Shown here one piece after another: positions 9,488 through 18,985 of a stretch of 63,332 nt of DNA (positions are counted from its first letter, which is position 1; each line of letters begins with the position of its first letter). The notes beneath the pieces were generated by a model, which made no database searches, was not told where the DNA came from, and worked only from the letters and a program-made list of their open reading frames with translations. The translations under genes were made by a program, and so were the position numbers. This stretch comes from Stentor coeruleus (Eukaryota > Ciliophora > Heterotrichea > Heterotrichida > Stentoridae): NCBI GenBank assembly GCA_001970955.1, contig MPUH01000349.1, forward strand, positions 1 to 63,332. Reading direction: 5' to 3'.

Positions 9488-10688
9488 TTTGATTTAACGG
9501 TTGGATTTTAGAAATAAAGAAAGGTTAAGTGTAAAATAATGTTTTGGAAAATGCCAAGAGTTTTGGTGGATGATATTATAAATTTTTGGTTTGATGTTTA
9601 GATGTTATTTATAATTAATAGAGATGTTTTGATAAATAAATACTTTTATGTTATGGTTTATATCCTATTAAGATAATTGTTGAAGAGTTTTAAAGTTGAA
9701 GATATTAAGAATTTAGAAAACCTAAAAAAATATTTTCATATTAAGTTTCTTTTTATTTGTATATATAGCGACAAGTTTCTAATGATATAGGCTGAGTTCT
9801 TTGAGGTAAACCATAAATTCATTTTTTATAAATACTTGAATTTCCAAAAGACAAAAAACAACAGATTTTTTCATATTAGTTTTTCATGATTAACGAATCT
9901 TTATTTTGATTTATAAATAATTCTTTATTAAACCAATTAAATTATTAGGGTTTAATATTGTAATAATCTCGGCCAAAATCCTAATAAAATCTTGAACAGC
10001 TAGAGCCTAAGTCTTCATTTACTGTAATAAAAAGGCACAATATCATAATTCAGAAAACTTTCCACAATTTCATCCATACATTTTCCATTTATCTATATAA
10101 TATACTTATTCTCAAGCCTTTATTCAAATTATCATTTACATATATCTGACATAAAGCTTTAAGTTTTTTTATTATTTCTTGGAAATTATTAATTTTGACT
10201 CATTCCAAAACACATCATTAACACATTCTTCATGCATTTTGTTGATCTTTCCCATATATGCTCATCATCTTTACCGTTAAGCCTTAAAAAAATTTAGATT
10301 ATTTTGCTCAGATAACATCTAATTATAATAATTTTAAAATGAAAATCATAAATAAAATTAGCATGCTCATAAAATATCATATTTAAGCTAAGTAACCCTA
10401 CAAAAAAATCAATAGTTTTATAACAAAATTCTCAATATATCGAAAAAAATTCTATTCAAGTAAAGTTGATCTAGAGAATATTTCATAACCTAAACAATAG
10501 ATAAAAGTTCGCATTAAACCCTTATGTTTATTTAAGAAACNAGTTCGCATTAAACCCTTATGTTTATTTAAGAAACTAAATAATTTTCTAAACAATCACC
10601 CATAAACAAACAACAGATAAAAAATAATTATAAAATGTGGACTAATGATTATCCTTTCCCTAAAAGAAGTAAGTGAAAATTAGAGGAC
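9488..10688. other. Long AT-rich intergenic region
   Basis: About 1.2 kb without a credible reading frame. Its only structure is the duplicated 35-bp block around the N at 10541. It should contain the 3' region of the preceding gene and the promoter of the following repeat protein. Confidence 0.4.
10506..10576. repeat. Contig-overlap duplication at N 10541
   Basis: The 35 bp at 10506-10540 recur identically at 10542-10576 with a single N between. It has the same form as the duplications inside CFAP206, the ER protein and PP2C, but is intergenic. Confidence 0.92.
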
Positions 10689-12308
10689 ATGATGTACCTA
10701 TCAACAATAACAGAAAAAGATGCTAAACCCAAGAGCAAACTTTTTATGAAGCCAGGGTGTTCATATTTAGAAACTGCTGACATCCAAGGAGCAAGTCCAA
10801 GTTTAAAAGGTTATGAATATTTCAACAAGCCTTCATACTCAAATACAACTGATCTTATAGAAAAAGCTCAACCAAGTCATCTTCATCATCCTTTAAACAG
10901 ACCTGAGTACAACCTTAATGCACGTGATATTGATAAAGCTTATCCAACAAAAACAGGTTTCCAAACAAAAAGAATTGGTACAAACCCCTTAGACCCCAAA
11001 TACCAATTGTCTCACTTTGAAGTTAAGCCAGTAACACCTCCAAAGTTCATAAGAGATCAAATAGGAGTCTCTGATATTGAAGGTACTAGACCAAACATGT
11101 ACAGCAAATGGGCAACAAGAAATACTATGTCACTAAATGATATTGATGGGGCACATCCTCGACCAGAGAAAAACATAAAAAAACCTGATTTCATGGACCC
11201 TAGAGACATAAACAAAGGTGAGTCACACACTTATAATCGTAATACAAACCCTCTTATGCCCGAATACTTATCTCGTGATGAAGATGGAAAACTAATATCA
11301 ATAGGTTATGTTGATGGTAGTAAACCTAAAGCATCTGTGAATACTATAAATCCTCCTCATAAACGGCATTTAGATAATCAAGATATTGAAGGGTCTACTA
11401 CAGGAACAGTTGGCCTTGGAGCAGTAGGGAAAAAGGAAAGGAATTATGAGAAAAAATTAGCCACAACAGCTGATATAGAAGGAGCTCAATCTGGATCATT
11501 AAAAAAAGGGATTACGACTGTAAGACAAACTAATCCTTTAGATCCTAATTATATGTGGAAAACTGAAGATACTCCTCCTAAAGTACATAATAAAATTGAA
11601 GAAAAAGATATTCAAGAACCTAAATATGTTAAGAGCGCTGCTAGATTCTGGGGTGTAACTCCAGCTGTATCAGAGACAAAATCTCCACCTAGATCACATA
11701 CTTCATCTAGACAATCAGATTTCCATAGAAACGCTAATAAGTTTTATGACCCAGCCTCGCCTACAGATAAAACTTTAGAAAAAGACTTTCAAAAAAATGC
11801 TCAGAAGTTCTATGAAAACCCCAAAGGCAATCCTGTAGGAATCAATTATTTTCAAACACTTAATGCCCCTGGGTCTATTAATAAATCCAAACCTAAATCT
11901 CAGTTTATTGACCCAGAATCTCTTGATTATCAGAAAAATGCGAATAATTTTTTTTTAGTTTCACAGTCGAGACCGCAATCTAATGGAAGTAATGATGAAG
12001 GAAATTCAGAATACAAATTTAATGCTGCAAGGTTTTATGGGGCGAAAACACCTCAAGATTCTGCAAGTAAGTTTGATAAAGCGAAAGCTGATTTTTATGA
12101 ACCAGGAAATGGACCTTATAAATTCAATCTTTCTAGAGCTGAAATTGGGAAACCAGGTAAGCCTCCTATTAATCCAACTGAACAAGTATTCAAAAATAAT
12201 AGTTCGAAATTTTATGGAGCTACACCACCTGTTACATCTAACAGCCAAAGAAATCTTTTATCTGAAGCAGCTAAAACTTTTTTCACAGGTGCTCCTACAA
12301 GCTTATAA
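10689..12308 (+). CDS. Repeat protein with DIxGAxP and NAxKFY motifs
   Basis: The 539-residue protein is built from two kinds of short repeat. The first 320 residues carry about nine copies of a D-I-x-G-A/S-x-P motif (TADIQGASP, SDIEGTRP, NDIDGAHP, TADIEGAQ), often followed by TNPLDPxY or TNPLMPEY. The C-terminal 220 residues carry about eight copies of N-A-x-K/R-F-Y/F/W (RNANKFYD, KNAQKFYE, FNAARFYG, NNSSKFYG, SAARFWGVTP). No globular domain, signal peptide or membrane span is seen. The regular short repeats suggest a filament- or microtubule-binding protein, possibly axonemal or cortical (inferred). The family name is not known to me. Confidence 0.85.
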   Translation: MMYLSTITEKDAKPKSKLFMKPGCSYLETADIQGASPSLKGYEYFNKPSYSNTTDLIEKAQPSHLHHPLNRPEYNLNARDIDKAYPTKTGFQTKRIGTNPLDPKYQLSHFEVKPVTPPKFIRDQIGVSDIEGTRPNMYSKWATRNTMSLNDIDGAHPRPEKNIKKPDFMDPRDINKGESHTYNRNTNPLMPEYLSRDEDGKLISIGYVDGSKPKASVNTINPPHKRHLDNQDIEGSTTGTVGLGAVGKKERNYEKKLATTADIEGAQSGSLKKGITTVRQTNPLDPNYMWKTEDTPPKVHNKIEEKDIQEPKYVKSAARFWGVTPAVSETKSPPRSHTSSRQSDFHRNANKFYDPASPTDKTLEKDFQKNAQKFYENPKGNPVGINYFQTLNAPGSINKSKPKSQFIDPESLDYQKNANNFFLVSQSRPQSNGSNDEGNSEYKFNAARFYGAKTPQDSASKFDKAKADFYEPGNGPYKFNLSRAEIGKPGKPPINPTEQVFKNNSSKFYGATPPVTSNSQRNLLSEAAKTFFTGAPTSL

Positions 12309-12568
12309 GGTAAAAAGATGCTAGTTTAACTTAGGTAATTAAATGGAGCTTACTTTTGGATTTTAAGGGTTTAAAATATGGTTCATAATCTTAAAAAGTT
12401 TTTTTTTTTAAGTTTATAGGTAATCTTATTAAATTAAAGTCTGACTTATTAAAATAAAAAAACTGATTATACCCAATATTAATCTATATTATACCTTTTA
12501 ATAAAAACTCATCAATAGTATCTTCAAATCAAAACATATATCTTAATAAAATATAGCTTAAATAAATC

Positions 12569-14386
12569 CTACTCCCAACCAACTTCTTTGAATATCTTGT
12601 AAATATTGATGTTTGGGATTTTTTCAGGTCCCGTAGGTGTTTCCACTGGATTTTTAGCTTTGGTTTTATTTTTTTTCCTACTATTATTAGAAAGTTCAAA
12701 TATTCCTTCAAGGCTTTGCGGAACAGAATTTTCATCTATTTTGCAATTTTCCAAGAGTTCATCCAAATTATGTGTCTTCACATCTACACAGTTTTCAACA
12801 ATCCCAGGGCTTTGTGCATTCATCATAGCTGAAACATCACTTAAAACTTTATCAAGCCCAATATCAGTTTTAATCATTTTCTCATATTCATCTTCATAAA
12901 GTAAATTCGCTTTTTCTTCCCATCCAGCATCAGTAAAAAAGTTACTAGAAAAGCTTGTCTTTGGTTGTTCCCTACTGATTTTTTTCAATAAATATTGTCC
13001 ATATTTTATCAAATATTTCGAATCGCAAATACTCAACAAATCATTCATAGTATTAGGTCTTTCACTGGCAATAGCTAATAACACAGTTTGTGGGAATACA
13101 AATTCTGGGTTCTCATCTTCAAGCCTAGCAATAAAATCTCTAGTTTTACAAAGTTTATAATAATCACTATTGTTTAGATCTTTTGGTATTAATGGCTTTT
13201 CATATATTTTCAAACATAATCTTCTTGATAACTCAAGTACTTGGCTTATTGATGTATGTGGAGGTTGAAACATACTCATACTTTTATGAATAAGCTCTTC
13301 TCTAAGTCTATCATATATATATAATAGATAATGTGTATCAGTTCTAGCATATTTTATCATATCATTAGTCAAAGGTCTTAATCTCCAGTCTGCAAGTTGA
13401 TATCTTTTATCAGTATCAATATCACAAAAACTTTTAAGTAAGAATGCTAAACCAAAAGATGGGTATCTAAGTTCTTTAGCTGCAAGACCAGTATCAAACA
13501 TATTAACTATATATAATCCAAAATCTCTTTGAAGCCATTCAACATCCATATCACTTCCATGGAAAACTTTAACGATATTAGGATCAGCTAATATAACACC
13601 AAGTACTGGCATTTGACCTTGTACAGCAAAAGGGTCTATAATATAATCTTTACTTCTTGTAGAAATTTGTATAAGGCAACATATACCTAGATAACTTCTT
13701 GTGCTATGATTTTCTAAGTCAACAGCAATTTCTGAAGATTGTCTGAGTTCTTGAATCATTTTATAGAAAGCTTCCTCGGTAGAAACTAGCTCAAAGGGTG
13801 TGGATTCTAAAACAGTAAAATAAGACTGTTGTGGGGTAAATTGAAAGTCTTGGAAGCATAAACTTTCAATTTCACATTCATATGGATGGGTTATTTCTTC
13901 ATAATGGTCTATTTTATCACCACGAGCTTCTAGCATTCTTAGTTGTTGGGCTTTAAGAATTCCTGGAGGCATGTCTGTTTTAGCGTGATATTTATAGAGA
14001 ATAGGGGGAATGTATTGAGAATAACTATTATCACTGAGGTTTTTGAATGTATTTTGTGGTTTATTAAGAGTATATGTTAATGACTCTCGTAAACCTAATG
14101 GCGATTGTAGTTGTTCTAAGTCATCTTTAACTTTATCTAAGCACTTTTTCGCAGCTTTATAAATGTTGGGATATGAATTTAAAGGCATTTCGAAGATTCT
14201 TGAAAGCTTATCAAGATACCCAATTACTCGATTTTCTTCATGCTCTACTACCCCTGAAAATTCTTCAAAGCCTTTAAAGTACAGGAAATCCTGTTGAGAT
14301 GGGAGCCTGTTTGCTTCTCTTAAACACTTTGCTAGGTCCTCAAATAGTTCTGGGACGTAATTAACGCTCTGACACTTACTTGACAT
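12569..14386 (-). CDS. RRP6: Exosome 3'-5' exoribonuclease Rrp6/EXOSC10
   Basis: The 605-residue protein has the Rrp6 order. A PMC2NT-type N-terminal region (about 8-100) is followed by the DEDDy exonuclease domain (about 190-365) and an HRDC domain (about 405-490). Visible catalytic residues are D223 and E225 (AVDLENHS), D281 (HGSDMDVEWLQ) and the Y346-x3-D350 motif (YARTDTHYLL). FDTGLAAKELRYPSFGLAFLL and RYQLADWRLRPL are typical of the family. The protein trims rRNA, snoRNA and aberrant RNAs with the nuclear exosome. The C-terminus is shorter than in human EXOSC10 (885 aa). It converges with the repeat protein, 260 bp apart. Confidence 0.95.
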   Translation of the reverse strand: MSSKCQSVNYVPELFEDLAKCLREANRLPSQQDFLYFKGFEEFSGVVEHEENRVIGYLDKLSRIFEMPLNSYPNIYKAAKKCLDKVKDDLEQLQSPLGLRESLTYTLNKPQNTFKNLSDNSYSQYIPPILYKYHAKTDMPPGILKAQQLRMLEARGDKIDHYEEITHPYECEIESLCFQDFQFTPQQSYFTVLESTPFELVSTEEAFYKMIQELRQSSEIAVDLENHSTRSYLGICCLIQISTRSKDYIIDPFAVQGQMPVLGVILADPNIVKVFHGSDMDVEWLQRDFGLYIVNMFDTGLAAKELRYPSFGLAFLLKSFCDIDTDKRYQLADWRLRPLTNDMIKYARTDTHYLLYIYDRLREELIHKSMSMFQPPHTSISQVLELSRRLCLKIYEKPLIPKDLNNSDYYKLCKTRDFIARLEDENPEFVFPQTVLLAIASERPNTMNDLLSICDSKYLIKYGQYLLKKISREQPKTSFSSNFFTDAGWEEKANLLYEDEYEKMIKTDIGLDKVLSDVSAMMNAQSPGIVENCVDVKTHNLDELLENCKIDENSVPQSLEGIFELSNNSRKKNKTKAKNPVETPTGPEKIPNINIYKIFKEVGWE

Positions 14387-15522
14387 TTAAAATTATATAA
14401 ACGTTAAAAATGCTAACAACTATGGGGCTTTTGTTTTTAAAAATTTTGGGGATTTTTAGCATATTTAGTAACTTAGTTGGTATTTTATTTAATTTTAAGT
14501 GCTTGATTTGAAATTTTTTTTAAGAGTTTAAGTTTAGATTAGGATTTGTCCTGCTTTTTATTTTCTTTTTGATGATATTTTAAAGTAATTTTTTTTTTGA
14601 TTTTTTAATATTTGAAGCGTAGCAGAGAGTTGATTTATTGTGTTTATAGTTTTAATTATGATTATAAAAATATGTGTTGGGATAATAGTAAGTTTATGGA
14701 TTATAAGCTAATTTTATTTCTTTTGTGGCGGATTAGGATTAAAAAGTTGGAAATAATAGGAATTTATTTTAGTGTCATTGAATATTGAATTTATTCAAAT
14801 TATTTTTTAGTTATGGATTACTATATACATATATTTATAGTGCTAAAGCTTTGATATAAATTTAACGGATATGTTTAGGTTGAATAACTTCATTTAATAC
14901 TATAAGAAATAGTTTCCTAATCTAACCACTTAATAAAACTAGAATTGCATTAGTCTAAACTATATAATGTAAAATAAGTACCTATCATAAATGAAATAAA
15001 CAAAAAATAGCATTGATTATTTAAACGTGTCTCCAAAACCTTAAGCACAAACTGTTTACTTTCTTTATTTTCTACCCCAAATCAATACCTAAAGAAAAAA
15101 TTTTGCTGAAAAACTTAGAAGAAATTCAAAAAAAATCGGCAGAGCATCTCAAACGATAATGTAAATTCACCCTAACACAAGTTCACTTTTTACATTGTAG
15201 ATTGCATTTAATACAGAAAGACATATGAAAATCAAAAAAAAAACTATCAGGAAAATTCTTATAAAATATCGAAAAGCCTAGACATAAAGAGAATTCATAA
15301 ACAACAAAAATAACTAAAAGGATGAATAAACAACTAAAATAACTAAAAGGATGAATAAAGGAAGATAGATAAAAAAATTAAAAGAGTTTAAATGCCTAAG
15401 AAAAAGTATAAAAGATGTGTTAGGGCTATAAAACAAAAATATATTTTTTAAAGATGAGTGCCTAACTTATAGTAAAAAGATTTGAAAGATCAGGTAAGAA
15501 TTTTCAGTATCAGCATGCCCTA
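14387..15522. other. AT-rich intergenic region
   Basis: About 1.1 kb with no credible gene. A short direct repeat (24 bp, period 29) lies at 15307-15359. It follows the Rrp6 start and so should include the Rrp6 promoter. Confidence 0.4.
15307..15359. repeat. Short tandem repeat, period 29
   Basis: AAAATAACTAAAAGGATGAA plus TAAA at 15307-15330 is repeated at 15336-15359. Two copies only. Confidence 0.8.
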
Positions 15523-15735
15523 ATGTTCAAGAAAGATTTTGAAAATAATAACCCTACTACAAAAGAGAAGTTTAGATTTTATAGAGAAAAGCTTTTCTCA
15601 CAATCAAATTGCAATAAAATTTCTAATTTCAGTGATGGCATTTTCAAATATTCAAGAGCTAATGATTTTATATATGAAAGAGCATTAGATGAACTTAATA
15701 AAGAGAACGAGGAGACAGTTTCCAGAGATGAGTAA
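15523..15735 (+). CDS. Possible small hypothetical protein
   Basis: A 70-residue ATG-started frame, polar and charged (MFKKDFENNNPTTKEKFRFY), ending LNKENEETVSRDE and TAA. Its amino-acid mix is less biased than in chance frames of the AT-rich spacers, but no domain or homologue is seen. It could be a small gene or an exon remnant. Confidence 0.35.
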   Translation: MFKKDFENNNPTTKEKFRFYREKLFSQSNCNKISNFSDGIFKYSRANDFIYERALDELNKENEETVSRDE

Positions 15736-16254
15736 ATGGAAAATTGGTTTTTTGATTATTTTGTAAATGCCGTGCAAAAATTTAACTGTAGTAAAAAGCA
15801 AGGCACTAGCATAAAACTAGGTATAAAATATAATAATTTAATATAAATATTGCTATGATAAATAGTCTATAATCTTTTTATTAGCTTTTCTTGCTATCTA
15901 CCCCTATGCCTGCTTTTTTAAAAAATCTAATACTCAACTGCTTTATAAATAAAATAATGAAAATAGTAGAAATGGCAAAATTGAATATAAAATGTATTGA
16001 AAGATTCTCAGATACCTCGGGTTGGAACCAAAGGCCATGTTTTTAAGTTTGAATTATGAAAATCTAGGGAATAGTAATGACTGAAAATAATTGCAGGGGT
16101 TTTTTAAAAGAAGCATAATATATTTATTATTAAATTCNGATACAGATTTTTTTGAGTTCAAAATATACAATTGCCCTTTATATTGATATCCTATTTAGAC
16201 ATCATAAATACGAAATTACCTAAATATCATACCATAATTATAAATAGAACTAAT
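15736..16254. other. Intergenic region with isolated N
   Basis: AT-rich, about 520 bp, no gene seen. The N at 16138 is not flanked by a duplication, unlike most others in the window. Confidence 0.4.
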
Positions 16255-17802
16255 TTATATTCCCTTACAAACAAAAGGATGAGCCAATATTTCATCAGCA
16301 GTAGGTCTTTTGAGAGGATCTCTGTTTAAGCACTTCAATATAAAATCTTTCGCACACTCTGAAATCTTCTGAGGAATTTCAGGCAAAGCCCCATACACAA
16401 TTACATTCATCATCAGCATTACTTGATTTTCTATCCCATTCCATGGAGGTTTTCCACTTAACATTTCAATAACCACACATCCTAAACTCCAAATATCAGC
16501 TTTTCTACCATATCCTGACTGTTTCATAACCTCAGGAGCCATCCACGGTAAACTGCCTTTAACAGAATTATTAAATCCTGATTCATTAACCTCATTTTCA
16601 TATCTTTTAGAACACCCAAAGTCGCATATTTTTAGTTTTCCATTAGAGTCTAATAGAATATTATCACTTTTTAGGTCTCTATGTATTACACCATTTGAAT
16701 GCAAATATTTAAGCCCTTTTAAAATTTGTCTTGTATATGCCTTTACAGTAATTTCTGGTAAAGCACCTACCTTATATAATAATTTAGATATAGTTCCACC
16801 AGGAAGATATTCTATATACATACAATAATTGTCATTAATTTTCTCACTTCCAAGGTATTTAACTATATGTCCATGCCATAATTTCTGCAAAACCTTTATT
16901 TCTTGCAGGATATTGTCTATAAAATTCACCTGTGGCTGACTTGCTGGGTTATAAAACAGCCGTTTGATTGCAAAAATTTTCCCTGACTCAATATTAATCG
17001 CTTTAAAAACCTGACCAAAAGTCCCTGATCCGATTTGCTCCACAACTTTCCATCTCATAATCGTCCCATTAATAGTTTCTAGAAGGCTATCTTTAGTCAC
17101 AAGTTTAAATTTGAGTTCGTGAAATACAGAAACACTTGGTGTGTTATTCATTTCTTCAAGAATATTGTTAATTGTAGTCTCTCTTTTTAAAGTGCTAAAT
17201 TTACTACTTTGCATGTATTTCAAACTTTGTTCAGAAATAAGGCTCCCAACGGTTGACTTTTTAGTTGAATCTTTTCTAGCAGATGGGGAATTGAATTTTC
17301 TAATATCGATTGATGATATTGATGGTAATGTGTTAAAAACATCATTTTCGATTTCATAGCTTTCATCTGAAAAGTCTTTATCGCCGTTTTTGTCAATTGG
17401 ATTAGACACAGGCTCTTCACGAATAGTCATCTGCTTTTTAGTCAAGCTTTTAAAATAACTAGATTTTTCAAGTTGGATTTCTTCATCATTACTTATTGGT
17501 ATTTGCAAAGAAGATTTGATACTAGGGATATTTGAAGATGACCTTGTTGAAGATTTTATTGTGATTGAATCTTCAAACTGTATTTCTTGCTTGCTTTGCT
17601 TTGAGATTCTTTGTTTATTTATATTTCGAGCTTGTGAGAATAGTTTAATAGGTTTTGGGGATATCAAAGGTAGAATTATTTTAGGACTTGAAGTGCTTTG
17701 AAAGGATCTGATAACCATTGCATCAGTTAATCTTTGGGTATGAATGAGTGGGAATGATATTTTCTGTTTCAAGAAATTATCTGACTTCGATGCTCTTTTC
17801 AT
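16255..17802 (-). CDS. STE11/MEKK-type serine/threonine protein kinase
   Basis: A 515-residue protein with a disordered Ser-rich N-terminal half (1-245) and a kinase domain (about 249-515). All catalytic elements are present: glycine loop GSGTFGQV, K280 in FAIKRL, HRDLKSDN at 374-381, DFG at 394-396, GSLPWMAPE in the activation segment and ADIWSLGCVVIEMLSGKPPW. HRDLKSDN followed by a GSLPWMAPE-type P+1 loop is characteristic of MAPKKKs of the STE11/MEKK/NPK1 group. It should phosphorylate a MAPKK; the pathway is unknown. It lies about 110 bp downstream of VPS25 on the same strand. Confidence 0.92.
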   Translation of the reverse strand: MKRASKSDNFLKQKISFPLIHTQRLTDAMVIRSFQSTSSPKIILPLISPKPIKLFSQARNINKQRISKQSKQEIQFEDSITIKSSTRSSSNIPSIKSSLQIPISNDEEIQLEKSSYFKSLTKKQMTIREEPVSNPIDKNGDKDFSDESYEIENDVFNTLPSISSIDIRKFNSPSARKDSTKKSTVGSLISEQSLKYMQSSKFSTLKRETTINNILEEMNNTPSVSVFHELKFKLVTKDSLLETINGTIMRWKVVEQIGSGTFGQVFKAINIESGKIFAIKRLFYNPASQPQVNFIDNILQEIKVLQKLWHGHIVKYLGSEKINDNYCMYIEYLPGGTISKLLYKVGALPEITVKAYTRQILKGLKYLHSNGVIHRDLKSDNILLDSNGKLKICDFGCSKRYENEVNESGFNNSVKGSLPWMAPEVMKQSGYGRKADIWSLGCVVIEMLSGKPPWNGIENQVMLMMNVIVYGALPEIPQKISECAKDFILKCLNRDPLKRPTADEILAHPFVCKGI

Positions 17803-17910
17803 ATATATTAATGAATTAATGTCTGTTAATAATTCCTATAAAAAATTTTTATGATGAAGTTTTACTAATAATTCGCCATAATCCGAATAATTTATTCCTA
17901 GTCTTTAGAC

Positions 17911-18420
17911 CTAAAAAAACTTCACAGCATAACTGTCCCCAACAGCAAACATTTCAGCCTTTTTTGATTTTTGCAAAGTTTTTAGCACTTCAATAGCATA
18001 ATTGACTGGCATACCATAAAACTCTTCTGATGTAGTCTCGTCACCACTGACTAGTCCTTCAACAGTTTCAACTGTACCTATTCTACCTGAGTTTGATGCC
18101 CATCTATAGATCATTTCAGCCCAGGTTTCTGGTTTCTGCCAAAAAACAAGCATGCTTAGACCTTCTGCAATGATGAATTTCTGTTTTTTCATGTACTTAA
18201 ATAGAATGTCTTTTAACTCTTCACTTAAAAATCTGTTGAGCTCGTTGTTTCTTGTGATGCCATCAAAGGATTCCATGGTTGCGATGTAGATTTTATTGTT
18301 TTTAGCATAGTCAAGTATAACTTGGGACCATAAGGCAAGCTGCTGGTTTTGTGTGTCTAAATTAGGCTGTAAAGTGTAAAAAGGTGGCCATGTCAAGAAT
18401 TTAGCTAATGGGACATCCAT
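17911..18420 (-). CDS. VPS25: ESCRT-II subunit VPS25
   Basis: The 169-residue protein is close to the human length of 176. WPPFYTLQPNLDTQNQQLALW at the N-terminus is the conserved PPxY-bearing start through which VPS25 contacts VPS22/VPS36, and FWQKPETWAEMIYRW and the terminal AVGDSYAVKFF match the two winged-helix domains. ESCRT-II sorts ubiquitinated cargo at endosomes and recruits ESCRT-III via VPS25. It is a single exon ending in TAG. Confidence 0.95.
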   Translation of the reverse strand: MDVPLAKFLTWPPFYTLQPNLDTQNQQLALWSQVILDYAKNNKIYIATMESFDGITRNNELNRFLSEELKDILFKYMKKQKFIIAEGLSMLVFWQKPETWAEMIYRWASNSGRIGTVETVEGLVSGDETTSEEFYGMPVNYAIEVLKTLQKSKKAEMFAVGDSYAVKFF

Positions 18421-18985
18421 ATTTTATTATTTTTAGTGGAAATTTATATGTTTCGTATAGATAAGTATTTTAACAAGTTGGCACTTTTGTCTGAAATCGG
18501 TAATTTTCTTTGTTTTTCATTGGATTTGCTTTTAAATAATAAAAGAGGTATGGGTAATTATTTAAAAGTATTTTTGGATTTTATATCAATTATTTTATAG
18601 GTGATGAAAACTTTCTGCTGATGAATTTTATATTTGCTAGTTTTCTTAAAGTTTAATAGCTTTATGTCTGAAATTTGATAAGATTTTTTTATAGTGAAAA
18701 TTTATCAACAACTTTTTGAATTATAAAACTGGTTCAATCCTTTAAAAAATTATAAGTTGCTGTGAAATCTTGAATAATTCGCCATCAAGTATCTATTCTC
18801 TAAATTTTCGATACCTGATGAATAAAATGCACAATTTCCTAAATATTGTTTGGATTTTAGAAAATAAGTATTTTTAAATCGATTATACATTTTTCAATAA
18901 TCTTTTCTATCTAACTGTTTTGATTTTTATTAAAAACCTACTAAAAATTAAATTCAAACTAGCTTAAAACTTAACTATTACTTTC
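18421..18985. other. Intergenic region
   Basis: 565 bp, AT-rich, between two minus-strand genes. It should hold the VPS25 promoter and the 3' end of the ER protein gene; no frame or repeat stands out. Confidence 0.4.
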
